From: Durusdinium trenchii
Taxonomy: Eukaryota > Sar > Dinophyceae > Suessiales > Symbiodiniaceae
DNA length: 64,000 bases
Assembly: GCA_963970005.1 (NCBI GenBank)
Contig: CAXAMN010027506.1
Coordinates: 62,001-126,000, forward strand
Direction of reading: 5' to 3'
Shown here: piece after piece, positions 35,367 through 45,326 of the stretch
How positions within the stretch are numbered: the stretch's first letter is position 1
Layout: each line of letters starts with the position of its first letter
Made by a program: the position numbers and the translations under genes
The notes under the pieces: model-generated
What the model was told of the DNA's origin: nothing
The model's database searches: none
The model's input: only the letters and a program-made list of their open reading frames with translations

Positions 35367-37310
35367 TTAGTCCACCTCCTCAACGGTGGGCCCGCTGTTG
35401 CCACCTGGAGCGCCACCCATGTCGGCACCGGGCATGCCGCCTTCCGGCATGCCGCCGCCACCTGCGGCCTGGTAGACCTTCATCATGATGGGGTTCACAA
35501 CGCCCTCCAGCTCCTTCTGCTTGGCCTCGAATTCGTCCTTCTCGGCCAACTGGTTCTTGTCCAACCAGTCCAGGGTCTCTTGAACGGCTGACTCGATCTT
35601 CTCCTTGTCACCGCCCTCGAACTTGTCCTTCAGTTTCTCCTCGTTCAAGGTGTTCCTCATGGTGAAGCAGTAGTTCTCCAAACCGTTCTTGGCCTCGATC
35701 TTCTGCTTGTTGGCCTCATCCTCGGCACGGAACTTCTCTGCCTCCTGGACCATGCGGTCAATCTCGGACTGTGACAAACGGCCCTTCTCGTTGGTGATGG
35801 TGATCTGGTTGGATTTTCCCGTGGACTTGTCGGAGGCCCTCACGTTCAAGATGCCGTTGGCATCGATGTCGAAGGTGACCTCGATCTGTGGCACACCTCG
35901 TGGGGCAGGGGGGATGCCATCCAAGTGGAACTTGCCCAGCAAGTTGTTGTCCTTGGTCATGGCTCGCTCGCCCTCGAAGACTTGGATCAAGACACCCGGC
36001 TGGTTGTCCGCGTAGGTGGTGAAGGTTTGTGCCTTCTTGGTTGGGATGGTGGTGTTTCGCTCGATGAGCTTGGTCATCACGCCGCCCGCGGTCTCCAGGC
36101 CCATGGACAAAGGAGTCACGTCCAGCAACAGCAAGTCCTGGACTTGGGAGGAGCCCTCGCCCGTCAAGATGGCCGCCTGCACCGCCGCGCCGTAGGCCAC
36201 CGCCTCGTCGGGGTTGATGGACTTGTTGGGCTCCTTGCCGTTGAAGAACTCCTGGATCATCGCTTGCACCTTGGGAATTCGGGTGGAGCCGCCCACCAGG
36301 ACCACGTCGTGCACGGATTTCTTGTCGATGCCGGAATCCTTGAGGCACTTCTCCACCGGCCCCATAGAGTTGCGGAAGTAGTCCATGCACAACTCCTCAA
36401 AGCGTGCTCGCGACAGGCTGCAGGAATAGTCAATTCCCTCGAACAAGGAATCGATCTCAATGGTGGCCTGAGTAGAGGAGGACAACGTGCGCTTGGCACG
36501 TTCGCACTGCGTCCTCAAACGTCGGATGGCACGCTGGTTGCCGGTCATGTCCTTGTTGCGGTTCTTGCGCTTGAAGTCCTGGATGCAAAAGTCCACCACG
36601 CGATTGTCGAAGTCCTCACCACCCAAGTGTGTGTCACCGGCGGTGGCCTTCACCTCAAAAATGCCGTCCTCGATGGTCAACAACGACACGTCGAAGGTGC
36701 CTCCACCCATGTCGTAGATCAAGACGTTGCGCTCGCCCGTGCCCTTCTTGTCCAGGCCGTAGGCAATTGCAGCGGCCGTGGGCTCGTTGATGATGCGCAA
36801 GACGTTCATGCCAGAGATGGTGCCTGCATCCTTGGTGGCCTGACGCTGGGAATCGTTGAAGTAGGCCGGCACGGTCACCACGGCATCATTGATCTTGCTG
36901 CCCAAGTAGGCCTCAGCCGTCTCCTTCATCTTCAACAAGACCATGGAGGAAATCTCCTCTGGGTGGAACTTCTTCTCCTCACCCTGCGCATTCACCACGA
37001 TCATGGGCTTCTCCGCTGGGCCGGAGATCACCTTGAAGGGCCACAGCTTCATGTCCGCCTGCACGTGCGCCTCGGTGAACTTGCGTCCGATCAGCCGCTT
37101 GGCGTCGAAGACGGTGTTCTCCGGGTTGCGGGCCACCTGGTTCTTGGCGGCATCACCAATGAGTCGCTCGGTGTCGGTGAAGGCCACATAGGAGGGAGTG
37201 GTCCTGTTCCCCTGATCATTCGCGATGATCTCCACTCCATCGTTCTTCCAGACACCCACGCACGAGTAGGTTGTGCCAAGGTCAATTCCGATGGCGGTCT
37301 TCTTGGCCAT
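35367..37310 (-). CDS. HSP70: Cytosolic HSP70 chaperone, intronless retrocopy
   Basis: The 647-residue frame is complete, the usual length for cytosolic HSP70. It starts [19 protein letters not shown] (ATPase phosphate-1 motif), contains [17 protein letters not shown] near residue 175, [14 protein letters not shown] near 200 and [13 protein letters not shown] near 335, and ends in a GGMP-type tail and EEVD, the signature of cytosolic members that bind TPR co-chaperones. The protein is an ATP-driven folding chaperone. The gene has no intron, unlike all other coding sequence here, and carries a spliced-leader relic 66 bases upstream, so it arose by reverse transcription of a mature mRNA. No premature stop or frameshift is present, and third positions are strongly G/C, suggesting selection. 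Whether this copy is transcribed cannot be told from the sequence. Confidence 0.98.
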   Translation of the reverse strand: MAKKTAIGIDLGTTYSCVGVWKNDGVEIIANDQGNRTTPSYVAFTDTERLIGDAAKNQVARNPENTVFDAKRLIGRKFTEAHVQADMKLWPFKVISGPAEKPMIVVNAQGEEKKFHPEEISSMVLLKMKETAEAYLGSKINDAVVTVPAYFNDSQRQATKDAGTISGMNVLRIINEPTAAAIAYGLDKKGTGERNVLIYDMGGGTFDVSLLTIEDGIFEVKATAGDTHLGGEDFDNRVVDFCIQDFKRKNRNKDMTGNQRAIRRLRTQCERAKRTLSSSTQATIEIDSLFEGIDYSCSLSRARFEELCMDYFRNSMGPVEKCLKDSGIDKKSVHDVVLVGGSTRIPKVQAMIQEFFNGKEPNKSINPDEAVAYGAAVQAAILTGEGSSQVQDLLLLDVTPLSMGLETAGGVMTKLIERNTTIPTKKAQTFTTYADNQPGVLIQVFEGERAMTKDNNLLGKFHLDGIPPAPRGVPQIEVTFDIDANGILNVRASDKSTGKSNQITITNEKGRLSQSEIDRMVQEAEKFRAEDEANKQKIEAKNGLENYCFTMRNTLNEEKLKDKFEGGDKEKIESAVQETLDWLDKNQLAEKDEFEAKQKELEGVVNPIMMKVYQAAGGGGMPEGGMPGADMGGAPGGNSGPTVEEVD

Positions 37311-37376
37311 GATGAATTGAGAGAAAGAAAGGGCAAATGTATTGCTGAATGCTATTCGGTTGCTGAAGCAAAAGCT

Positions 37377-37398
37377 CTTAAGCCAAAATGGCTACGGA
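37377..37398 (-). other. Relic of the dinoflagellate spliced leader
   Basis: Read on minus, the 22 bases are TCCGTAGCCATTTTGGCTTAAG. The dinoflagellate leader is D-CCGTAGCCATTTTGGCTCAAG, so only one base differs (C to T near the 3' end). In living cells this sequence is added to mRNA by trans-splicing and is not encoded beside genes. Finding it in genomic DNA just 5' of HSP70 marks that locus as a reinserted cDNA. It is also the best taxonomic marker in the window. Confidence 0.93.
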
Positions 37399-37428
37399 AG
37401 TGATGTCAATTGTGTACATCCGTTGTCT

Positions 37429-37532
37429 CCCTAAGGATCTTTGGACCCTCCACACAGGGGGTCGAACCCTCTACAACAGGGGGTTGGGGCCCCGAACCAA
37501 ACCCTTGTCTTTGAGGGTCCAGATCCTTAGGG
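37429..37532. repeat. MITE-like element, family A, copy 1
   Basis: The 104-bp element has terminal inverted repeats CCCTAAGGATCTTTGGACCC and CCCTAAGGATCTGGACCCTC. The interior contains GGGGCCCCGAACCAAACCC. A second copy of exactly the same length lies at 38415-38518. It sits 30 bases from the spliced-leader relic and 12 from a TSP1 exon, that is, inside the presumed intron. Confidence 0.88.
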
Positions 37533-37544
37533 ATATATTTATAC

Positions 37545-37678
37545 CAGTCGCCTGTTCGCCTTCTGACCGCAGTCCGGCCCTGTGTCCACCAGCCCACCAG
37601 CTCGCTCTCTCTCGTCCATCTCCGTGGCCTCTGGTGCCACAACTCTGAGAGCACGCAGACCATTCTTCCCAGTTCGCC
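37545..37678 (-). CDS. TSP1 repeat exon, intact core
   Basis: After an acceptor (CCACCCAAG before G) the frame reads ANWEEWSACSQSCGTRGHGD and then GRERASWWAGG up to a GTATAA donor. W-x-x-W-S-x-C-S-x-x-C-G-T is a textbook TSP1 core in one exon. In other systems such domains are secreted, disulfide-bonded and C-mannosylated on the tryptophans, and act in adhesion or matrix binding. The HSP70 retrocopy begins 150 bases downstream, so it lies between this exon and the next one at 34-32 kb. Confidence 0.83.
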
Positions 37679-38414
37679 CTTGGGTGGCCACAAATGTCGC
37701 ACGAGGCGAAGAGACGTTGTAAAAAAGGAGATGGTCAGCCCCCAGTCCATCTGGCATCTGTAAAAAAATGCGGCTCATGATGGATCCGTGTCTTCCCAAA
37801 GTTGTGTCCTTTGGCGTGATGCTTTAGCTTCTCGTCACACCCAGCTTAGATTCAGTGCTGCGTTGCACTTCAGTCAAGAGTTGTTTTCTTGAAGGCACTT
37901 TCGATTAGTTACTGTTTTGTTGAGGCCATACCTGCAACCTCACGGTTTATTTTTTTGGTCGGTGGTTCAACATACCTTTATTTTGGTCTGTGAACCACAT
38001 ATGTAAACATCCGCTTAGAAAAATATATGTTCGGGAAAAAAACGCCTTTGGCTCATCAATAAACGCCCTTAGCTTGTGTATAGTATAAACGCCCGTGGAA
38101 TATCAGAAAATATCAGAAAACTAGAGAAACATCCGCAGACTCAAATATAATTAGGCTGTGACTCCAAAAGATATTTTTCAAGCCGCGGATCGAAAAAAGC
38201 ACTCTGAGGAAGTTCCAGGTATGTTGGTTGATGTGCTCTCTGCTGCAAAACCAGCCACAACCACGCAGAAATCCTGGGTCTGGCACCACTGGCAGAAGTA
38301 GGTCTTGTCCTGCAAAAGAAGTGCGACGGCGTGAAACACGCGCCGTTGTCAGCACCACACAGGGCACGTTCACAAAAATCTGCCAAGTTCTATGGGCATC
38401 TCTACGCCCTATAC

Positions 38415-38518
38415 CCCAAGGATCTTTGGACCCTCCATAGAAGGGGTCAAACCCTCTATAACAGGTGGTTTTGGGCCCCGAACCAAACCCTTGTTTTTGA
38501 GGGTCGGGATCCTTAGGG
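38415..38518. repeat. MITE-like element, family A, copy 2
   Basis: At 104 bp, with ends CCCAAGGATCTTTGGACCCT and CCCTAAGGATCCCGACCCTC (inward), it shows about 80-90 percent identity by eye to the copy at 37429. It directly abuts the exon-like C-S-R-V-C stretch. Confidence 0.88.
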
Positions 38519-38520
38519 CA

Positions 38521-38598
38521 CTACAATTCCCACAGAATGGCCAGTCTCTCAGAATTGTGTCACGAAAGCTCCGATCTTCCTCGCAAACCCTTGAGCAG
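38521..38598 (-). CDS. TSP1-like exon (S-C-S-R-V-C-E-E-D-R)
   Basis: The frame reads CSRVCEEDRSFRDTILRD and then WPFCGNCSA. An intact C-S-x-x-C is followed by an arginine-bearing strand and a C-G-x-C that could be the last third. Glutamate replaces the usual glycine after the second cysteine. The frame runs on into the family A element, so the exon probably ends near 38521. Confidence 0.55.
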
Positions 38599-38809
38599 CT
38601 TTCAGTCGCCAGCATGTCTCCTGAACAGTCGACTGCTCGATAAACTGTCATCACGACTCATAATCTCAGAAGTAGCAAATATATGCTGTGAAAACTTATT
38701 ATATAGTCATGATATGTCATGATTGCCTCTTCATTCTCCTATCTGTTGCAGTTTGCCGTACTTTGGGGTGTTTGCGATGGCGAAAACGTCTGCCGTCATG
38801 ACCCACTGG

Positions 38810-38890
38810 CGGCCTTCGCAGGCTTTTCCAGCACCGACCTGGTGCTGCGGAAGAGGCCGAAGAGGCCCACTTGGACCACGGGCGTCGTTG
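38810..38890 (-). CDS. Candidate TSP1 exon (P-W-S-K-W)
   Basis: The frame reads EQRRPWSKWASSASSAAPGR and ends near a GTGGGT donor. W-S-x-W is the TSP1 signature, but serines stand where the core cysteines should be. If a GC donor lies just after the second W (GCCTCT), this is a first-third exon whose partner could be the C-S-R-V-C piece downstream. Confidence 0.45.
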
Positions 38891-39426
38891 TTCGACCATT
38901 CCGAGAGGCACTGACACTGACGGGTTCCTCACGGTGGTGTAGGCACTGACGGACCATTCAGACTCAAAGAAAGTCAATACCTGATACCTGATCGAATAGG
39001 TCGAACACTTTCACCTGATCGAATAGGTTTCAAACTCAGCTTTGGTGCATTGCGCCCACCCGGGCCTGGGCATACTTGACCTGTCGCCGTCGAAATCTCT
39101 GCGCTGAAAACGGGTCACACTGAGACCACTCCTGCGAGGACAGGCGAGGACAGGCCGTCACCACAAGCGAGTCCTTCTCTTCCGTACATGACAGGCGAGT
39201 TCACACTTCACACTTCATTTAAATCTTTCCCTGCAAAAGACTGCGGTTGGGACTGCTCAAAGCTGCAGGGATGTTATTTTTTGTGTCTCCCCTGTGTGTG
39301 TGCTGTGTTCCCACCAGCTGCTGACACGTTGGAATTACTACGAACATGTACAGTATCGCACTAGAGATGTCTGATCTGTCAGAAGTGCTGACACGAAGGT
39401 CACTTCGTTGCACCTTTTGCATCGAC

Positions 39427-39485
39427 CTTTCGCTGCGACTCGGACGGTCAGCTGCTGCTCCTCCCACTCAGTCAAGGCGCAGTCC
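39427..39485 (-). CDS. TSP1-like exon (D-C-A-L-T-E-W-E-E-Q)
   Basis: Bounded by a good acceptor (GTTCCTCAG before G) and a GTCGAT donor, it reads DCALTEWEEQQLTVRVAAK. D-C-x-x-x-E-W is the usual opening of a TSP1 repeat; the second tryptophan is glutamine. R-V-x(3)-K may be the basic strand. Confidence 0.5.
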
Positions 39486-40097
39486 CTGAGGAACACGGCT
39501 GACATCCGACGGGAAGTCAAGTTAGCTGGAGAAATTCTGTGTGATTCAAGAGATTCGGCTGAGCCCTTCCCTTTGGCCTGGCCTGGAGGCAAGACATGAT
39601 CTGAAGATTCCTGTGCTCTCTGGCATGACATGATCTGGCTTTGGGTCAAAACCGGGGTGACATCAGTTCACCCAAAACGAACGGATTACCTGGGAGGTCA
39701 ACCAAACCAGGTGCCATGACGCAGGCCCATATCCAGCTCCAGGTGCCATGATCGCTCGACGCCCATTCCCAACAACCCACAGAGCCAACCCCGCCTGGCC
39801 ACGACGACACACTCGGACAGCGCTTGACACTCGCGTGTCTCCTGCAGTTCGGTTGGTGTACTCTGAGTGCTCAAACGAAAGGAATCAAGTGGAAGCCAAT
39901 GAAGCTCTCATCGTCGTATGAATATATAGAAATTATATGAAATTATGACGCTCATGCAACCATAGTACGAGATCATCGCTGGCAGCACAACGCAAAAACT
40001 ACTCAAACAAAATGTCATGAAATTGTACCTCTCAAAACCTGTAGCGAAAAGAATGACTACTAAAGACACTCCTAACATCCCTCGAGTTGGTCGACAC

Positions 40098-40163
40098 CTC
40101 CAAAGGATGTGGGCAGCTTGCCCCGCCAAAGGCTGGCTGCACAGCCACTTCGTGGCGTCGAGT
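40098..40163 (-). CDS. TSP1 repeat, third-part exon of the 40-kb domain
   Basis: The 66-base, 22-codon exon reads TRRHEVAVQPAFGGASCPHP and ends at a GTGTCG donor. It supplies the T-R-x-x-x-V strand and the F-G-G-x-x-C closing segment of a TSP1 domain. It joins in phase 0 to the exon at 40431-40467, whose last residues are C-G-T-G-H-Q, giving the canonical C-G-x-G-x-Q-x-R order. The acceptor is GCGGCCAG followed by A, not the usual G. Confidence 0.82.
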
Positions 40164-40430
40164 CTGGCCGCGGGGATTAGCTAAGACTCGATAAAAGGAG
40201 TTCAAGACCTCGAGATACCTCGAGATACCTTGAAGCCCTGCTAATCTTCCCAAGCCCGGCTAAGATTCGGTGAGTACATGTGAGCACCAGCTGCGGCAAC
40301 ATTTATTCGGCCAGCCCCTCTACATCGTTCTGACATGTATACACCCTTTGAAAGGCCTTCAGAGTGGCGGGCATTGGTGTGTTGGCACTTGTCCCAAATC
40401 CCAATCCAACAAAACGCATGCAAGTGGAGC

Positions 40431-40467
40431 CTGGTGGCCTGTACCACAGGTGGCTGAGCAAGATGAC
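40431..40467 (-). CDS. TSP1 repeat, core exon of the 40-kb domain
   Basis: The 37-base exon reads SSCSATCGTGHQ after a one-base start phase. The acceptor is AGCCTCAG before G and the donor is GC-type (GCTCCA). C-S-A-T-C-G-T-G is a perfect TSP1 core. The one-base phase completes the TGG codon left as TG by the upstream exon ending at 40587. Confidence 0.87.
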
Positions 40468-40586
40468 CTGAGGCTTTCGAAAGGCTTTCATAAGCGGCTT
40501 TGGCCATTGGCCGGCCCATTGGGCCAACCCGCGTCGGACGGGTTCTTCAGACTCTCCAACCCGCCCTCGACTCCGGGAGCGCGGGC

Positions 40587-40624
40587 CAATCCGTCGGCGG
40601 CCATTGCACGCACTTCACCGGTGC
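40587..40624 (-). CDS. TSP1 repeat, first-part exon of the 40-kb domain
   Basis: The 38-base exon (acceptor CTCTCCAAG before G, GC donor GCCCGC) reads APVKCVQWPPTD plus the first two bases of a TGG. Joined across a 119-base intron it yields C-V-Q-W-P-P-T-D-W then S-S-C-S-A-T-C, a canonical domain start. The three exons here (38, 37 and 66 bases) rebuild one whole TSP1 repeat and are the clearest model for the rest of the locus. Confidence 0.85.
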
Positions 40625-41309
40625 CTTGGAGAGCGCGCGGCGGCGGCTCGACGCGGCTGCTGGGCTCGGTCTGCTCGGAGACGAAGCGGGGTCGGATCGC
40701 CGCGGAGGGCGGTGCTGTGAGAGACATGTGAGTCTGGGCACTCGACGCTTGAGGGTCTTTTTGGGGGTCTTGCGTAGGAAAGTCTTGCATAGCATGCTCC
40801 ACATCGAACAAAGAGTTGTTAGAAGCAAAGAAGACCAAAGCATACAAAAGCGATCCCATATGGCCCATATATGAATAACTTTTGATCAATTGGTTTGCAT
40901 GTCAGTCTAACCACAAAGCATACGAGATCATACGAGCAAAAGCTATCCCCCAAAGGCTTGGGCTTTGGATCGGTCAACAAGCGAAGGCGACGGGAGCCGT
41001 CCGTTGGGAGCCGTCCAAAGATGGGAGCCGCTGGGGTTCGTCTCCCCAACGAACTGCGTTCGTTCTTCACAACCGACGTGTCGATCTTTCCTTCGCTGCT
41101 TCGCCGTGATGGTCCACCGCCGTCCTTGGCATCGCACCCCGCTGACACATCCCAGTGGTGGGCCCTGATCGTCGGGTCCAGGATTGCACCTGACCGGTTC
41201 TGAAGACAAAAAGGTCCGGCGTCAGGTGAAACAGACGACGGTAGAGGGGGTCGTTGGATGCAGAATCGAGGTCATCGAAGTTCGAAGAGGCTTCTTGGTT
41301 CATTCATGT

Positions 41310-42110
41310 TCAACCACTGTCTTTCGAAGAGGAATTAGTTCACAAAATGTAGACTCTTGATTAGTAACCCCTCCCAGAATGTCTACACATGTGTTTGTGT
41401 TCGATTAATACCCCCTTCCAGATTAATGTCTGCACCGTGTTCTTAATTTGCTTTACTTTGTTAATGTTCCTATTTGTTTAATATTGTGTTTTAAACATTT
41501 GCTTTAGTTGTGTTGTCGCATGTGTTGTAATTGTTTTCTTTATTTGTATGTATTTTTTGTATTTTTTTGTTAATGTCTGCACAGTTGGGATGTAGTAATG
41601 TCCAATTAATGTCTCCTGCAATAATGTCTGCTCGTTAGGTCTTTAATTAAACCACCTCCTTGAATAATGTCTATGAACTAATTCACTTAAATATTTAACT
41701 TGTTTATTTCAAACTATTGATGTGTGTTTATTGATGTTCTTTAAATTACATTTGATTCATATTGATTTCCTATTGAATTCCTTTCGAACTCTATCAATTA
41801 CCTTTGAAAGTGGTTCATCAAATTATTTGCCTCCCCTTATATTGTCTTAATTACTAAGATATTGCAATGTTTTTAACTGTGATGAGATCGGTTGCTTTCC
41901 GTTGAATTCCTTTCGATTCGTGTTGATGTCCTTTTAATTCCTGTTGGTGTCCTTTTAATTCCTTGAGATTTACTTTTAAATCCTTGTGATGTCTTTTAAC
42001 TTCCTTTTGATGTCCTTTGATTTCCTCTTAATTCCTTCTGATGTCCTTTTAATTCCTATTGATGTCCTCTTGCGTCTTGAGTGTTTTCAGAATCAATCAA
42101 TACTCAGGAG
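41310..42110. repeat. AT-rich island with degenerate 20-25-bp repeats
   Basis: About 800 bases are T-rich. The last 300 contain many variants of TTGATGTCCTTTTAATTCC in one orientation. No coding frame of note is present; the composition contrasts sharply with the GC-rich exons on either side. Confidence 0.75.
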
Positions 42111-42447
42111 TCTCATGATTCGACTAGGGGGTGACTACTCATCAAGAGTCCACATTATTGTTCACATGCCATTGAGGGGGTCTTTTGAATCGAGGTTTTC
42201 AGGAGCAAAATGCGAATCCGCTTGGCGGATTGAAGGGGCCGGTTGAGCGCGTGAACACGGTGACTACAGTATGCCACGTGGCTCCAACAAATACCTCCTG
42301 AAGGCATCTTCAATGCAAAATGCCAGCGCTGGCCCCGATCCTTTACACTGACATGCTGAATCTGTCCATGAGGAATACGTCGACATGTCCATACATGTCC
42401 CTCTATTGCCTTGCTTCGACTCGCCCGACGACGCCGTTTTCACCCAC

Positions 42448-42521
42448 GACCGGCGTCTGGCGCCCCGCGGCCCCGGTGGTGCGCCTTTGTGTCTCGGCGA
42501 TGGATCCTTCACATGGTGTAC
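42448..42521 (-). CDS. TSP1 third-part exon (T-P-C-E-G-S-I-A-E-T)
   Basis: From an acceptor (GCAACTGCAG before G) the frame reads TPCEGSIAETQRRTTGAA and ends at a GTGGGT donor. (G)-T-P-C-E-G-x-x-x-E matches the closing strand G-G-x-P-C-x-G-x-x-x-E. It follows the two-exon domain at 43.16-42.76 kb by 240 bases in the right order, although that domain already has its own C-terminal part. Confidence 0.6.
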
Positions 42522-42759
42522 CTGCAGTTGCTGAACACCACGTGATGGATGGAGGAAGTCGGCGGGACGTCGGATGGAGGCCATGATGTTTTGTGATGTT
42601 TTGTGTCCGTCGCTGCTTCCCTGCGGTTGTAGCTTGCATGACTCCTGGTTGACCTATTGGACCGATTGTATCGTCTTGCAGAAAAGAACGGAAGTGTGTT
42701 TTCACCGTCACAGAGGAATGCCTATGGCCTATTAAAAGATTTAAAAAAGACATGCCAAC

Positions 42760-42888
42760 CCTCTCAATCTCCGGGTTCAAACATGCCATGCTTTTCCCAC
42801 CGGATTTTCCTCCCGCGCCTCCATAGGCACTGTATCGGGCGATGGCTCTCGTCCGCTTGCGCTCTCCGTTACATGAGGAGCTACAGTC
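42760..42888 (-). CDS. TSP1 repeat, core plus C-terminal exon of the 43-kb domain
   Basis: The acceptor TCGCTCCAG before GAC opens a frame reading DCSSSCNGERKRTRAIARYS, later GGKSMACLNPE. C-S-S-S-C-N-G then K-R-T-R-A-I is a full core, and G-G-K-S-M-A-C supplies the closing strand. Phase 0 matches the upstream exon, which ends W-S-E-W-Q at a GA-type donor, giving W-Q-D-C-S-S-S-C. Confidence 0.83.
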
Positions 42889-43021
42889 CTGGAGCGAGGC
42901 AGGTGAGCTTCCGCAGAGCAAGATGGAGAGAGACAGTCCGGAGAGTGAAATGATGAGTTAACGTCTCCCCCCGTATCCTTTGAGATGTATTCTGGCATGG
43001 CTTGAATGGGGACGTTTTCCT

Positions 43022-43048
43022 TCTCTCTCTCTCTCTCTCTCTCTCTCT
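43022..43048. repeat. (CT)n microsatellite
   Basis: This pure CT tract of about 13 units gives Arg-Glu repeats on minus and is non-coding. Confidence 0.95.
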
Positions 43049-43129
43049 TGTCTTGGCTCTCCGATTGAAACGTCCGATCACTTTACGTCGCAGCATACCA
43101 CGGCGCATGCCCCGATGTAAAGCGGCGTC

Positions 43130-43161
43130 CTGCCACTCGGACCAGCTCCCAAATTGACAGT
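43130..43161 (-). CDS. TSP1 repeat, first-part exon of the 43-kb domain
   Basis: The 32-base exon reads (D)CQFGSWSEWQ. The donor is GACGCC, a GA-type donor, and the next exon begins GACTGT, so the intron is flanked by the same three bases. C-x-x-x-S-W-S-E-W is the standard start of a TSP1 repeat. Read straight through without splicing, the frame continues DAALHRGMRRG and lacks cysteines, which supports the splice. Confidence 0.8.
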
Positions 43162-43185
43162 CTTGAGCACCCATCCTTAAAGAGT

Positions 43186-43258
43186 CGCTAGTGGGTTGGA
43201 GGCCATCGCAAGTAGGTTGGAGGCCATCGCTATTAGGTTGGAGGCCATTGCTATTATA
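43186..43258. repeat. Three tandem 23-bp units
   Basis: AGTAGGTTGGAGGCCATCGC and close variants are repeated three times head to tail. The array is non-coding. Confidence 0.85.
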
Positions 43259-44339
43259 GAAACAAGGGAAAGGTCTAATTTAGGTTGCGTGTTCAAAACA
43301 ATCAAGACATTCATCTCAATCTTGTACCCTGAGCCAGCCTGACCTTTCTCCTGCCTCTCTCTTTGCAGCTTCCAGGTTTCCCTGCTCACTCTCACATTCG
43401 GCTTCCGCCTCAGGTTGCACAAAGTCTCAGAGGGGTGGGGGCATGTTCTGAATGCCACCTACATCGCCTGCCTTACAAAGTACTCGCCAAGTCAGCTGAC
43501 CTCCGAGTCCATGCCACCGGGTCGCTTCTGGAGCTTCTTCATGCCCACCGCCGCCGTGCCCCAAAAATCCGTCACCGGGTCCACCGGGTCCGGTCCACCG
43601 GGTCCGTCTTTTCTCGGACACCCCGACGTCACAGGGCGCATACTCCTTGTCTGACCCCTCGGGTGGGTAGCCACAGTGATTCGCCTCCGCACGAGCGTGC
43701 GCGAGCGTGCGCGAGCGTGCGCAAGTCCGACGCCGGTCATGTTCATCGTCGTGCGCGCGAGGTCCGGGCGGTCGAGAACATCTGCGAGTCCCGGTGGCTT
43801 ACGACCTATACCTGAAAAGAACATATGAGTCGCTGGGATGAGTCATCCCAAGTAAAAAAACCCTGTTCAACTTGGCAATTACGCCAGAAATAGTTGTCAG
43901 ATGTTGTCAGTAGCTGTTGAGTGATGAATCCTTGGGTCCTTTCTTGGCTTCAAGAGTTGTGAAAGTCTGAAGCCTCAACCAATCCTCGAGAACCACAAAA
44001 ATAATCAAAAATATCGGTAGTAACACCAAGCTTGTGCTGACATCACTGCTCATCACTCTGCTCATCCATTTGGCTCGCACAAGCCACCAAAGTCCACGAC
44101 ATGTTGGACCCATATCCATATGACGCGGGCCACTCGTCAAAAGCTAAAACAACTTTATCCCCATGTCACCCCAGCCAGAAGTGGCGTGGTCGCCTTGATC
44201 TTCTCTGTCCTCAATCGGGTGCCTCAAGTGGACGGCGAATCTGTGTCCAGCTTCCGTGGCGAAATCGGTGGCGCGGCTTGTTGTTACCCCCAACCAATCT
44301 GCGCCACACAATCTCTGCAGATGGCCATGACCAAGCCAC

Positions 44340-44376
44340 CGGACGCGTGCCACCTCGCCCGCAGGTGACGCTGCAC
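44340..44376 (-). CDS. TSP1 core exon (C-S-V-T-C-G-R-G-G-T-R)
   Basis: The 37-base exon (acceptor TCGCCCAAAG before G, donor GTGGCT) reads CSVTCGRGGTRP. Its length and phase are identical to the core exon at 40431-40467. It follows the 29-base W..W exon at 44720-44748; the join gives Q-W-G-D-W then C-S-V-T-C, two residues shorter than usual, so an alternative donor may be used. Confidence 0.72.
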
Positions 44377-44719
44377 CTTTGGGCGAAAGTGGAGCAAGAA
44401 ACCATCCGCCGGAGAAATGCAAGACGCAGCCAGGCAACGACTCGGTTCTTGTGCTGGGACAAAGCAACAAAAAGCATCCCAACGGCCGAGAAGATCGGCA
44501 TGAGACAACATCATTTGGAGATGATTCATAAATTATGTAAGTTAATATAAGTTAATAATAGTTATATAATATAACTAACTACGTTGGAATGATGTTGCTG
44601 TAAAAAAGGATTCCCCATTGACCAACCTGATCCTTCTTCCACCGGGGGCGAGCTTTCGCCGCGCTTGGCCCCGCTCCGCTCCCCGCTCGGCTCGGCCCCG
44701 TGACGCGCCGAAGGCCGAC

Positions 44720-44748
44720 CAGTCGCCCCACTGGCCGTTGGTGCAGAC
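44720..44748 (-). CDS. TSP1 first-part micro-exon (C-T-N-G-Q-W-G-D-W)
   Basis: The 29-base exon after CCCCCCGAG before G reads VCTNGQWGD plus TG of a tryptophan codon, with donor GTCGGC. The same size and phase are seen at 53442-53470 and 58554-58582. Unspliced, the frame loses all cysteines and becomes Arg/Ala-rich. Confidence 0.72.
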
Positions 44749-44842
44749 CTCGGGGGGGCCGGGACCAGGTCGATCCGTCTCCGGCGATCGACTTGATCGG
44801 GGAGGTCACAGAGGCGAGCTGGCGGTCGAAGCCGTGTTTCAC

Positions 44843-44892
44843 GCGAAGCAACAGCATTCTGAGCAAGAGGGAAGTAGATGCCAACTGCCACA
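44843..44892 (-). CDS. TSP1-like exon (C-G-S-W-H-L-L-P-S-C-S-E-C-C)
   Basis: The frame of 50 bases between TATATAG and a GTGAAA donor reads CGSWHLLPSCSECCCF. C-x-x-W-x-x-x-P-S-C-S-E-C-C has the TSP1 order with one extra residue before C-S and one missing between the cysteines. It directly precedes the C-T-N-G-Q-W exon. Confidence 0.5.
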
Positions 44893-45326
44893 CTATATAC
44901 TAGACAGAATTCAAAGCTTAATTAAGTGAGACCAGGTAATGGCTGAGCAGGTTCTTGCAAACAAAAACGTCATGCTAATGAAAAGCTGGTTCGGGCAACT
45001 GGTGGGTTACTGTAGCAGAACAAAAGGATGTCAAACGCACTGAGGATGTGGCCGAGGATTGTGTGCAGGACTTTGCACAGCTGATATCTGGAACCACCTC
45101 GTGACCACGAACTGGCCACTTTGGAGCAGAAATGCTTGTGAGCTGCCATGAGCTACCTGATACCTTGTATACCTGCTTGTGTATATATAGAAGGAATGTG
45201 ATAACCGGCTACCAGCTTGTGTTTGTCGCAAGACTGCTGATGAACCTCATGTGTTTTGACAGCCTGTGGTGCAATCCTCACAAGTTTACAGTTGAGTCCT
45301 CCGGTTGGGTATCAAAAGAAATATAT

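Noticed and set aside
35925-37403. Long plus-strand reading frame (492 codons) opposite HSP70
   Set aside because: It is the antisense shadow of the GC-rich HSP70 codons; it has no recognisable domain, whereas the minus strand encodes a perfect HSP70.
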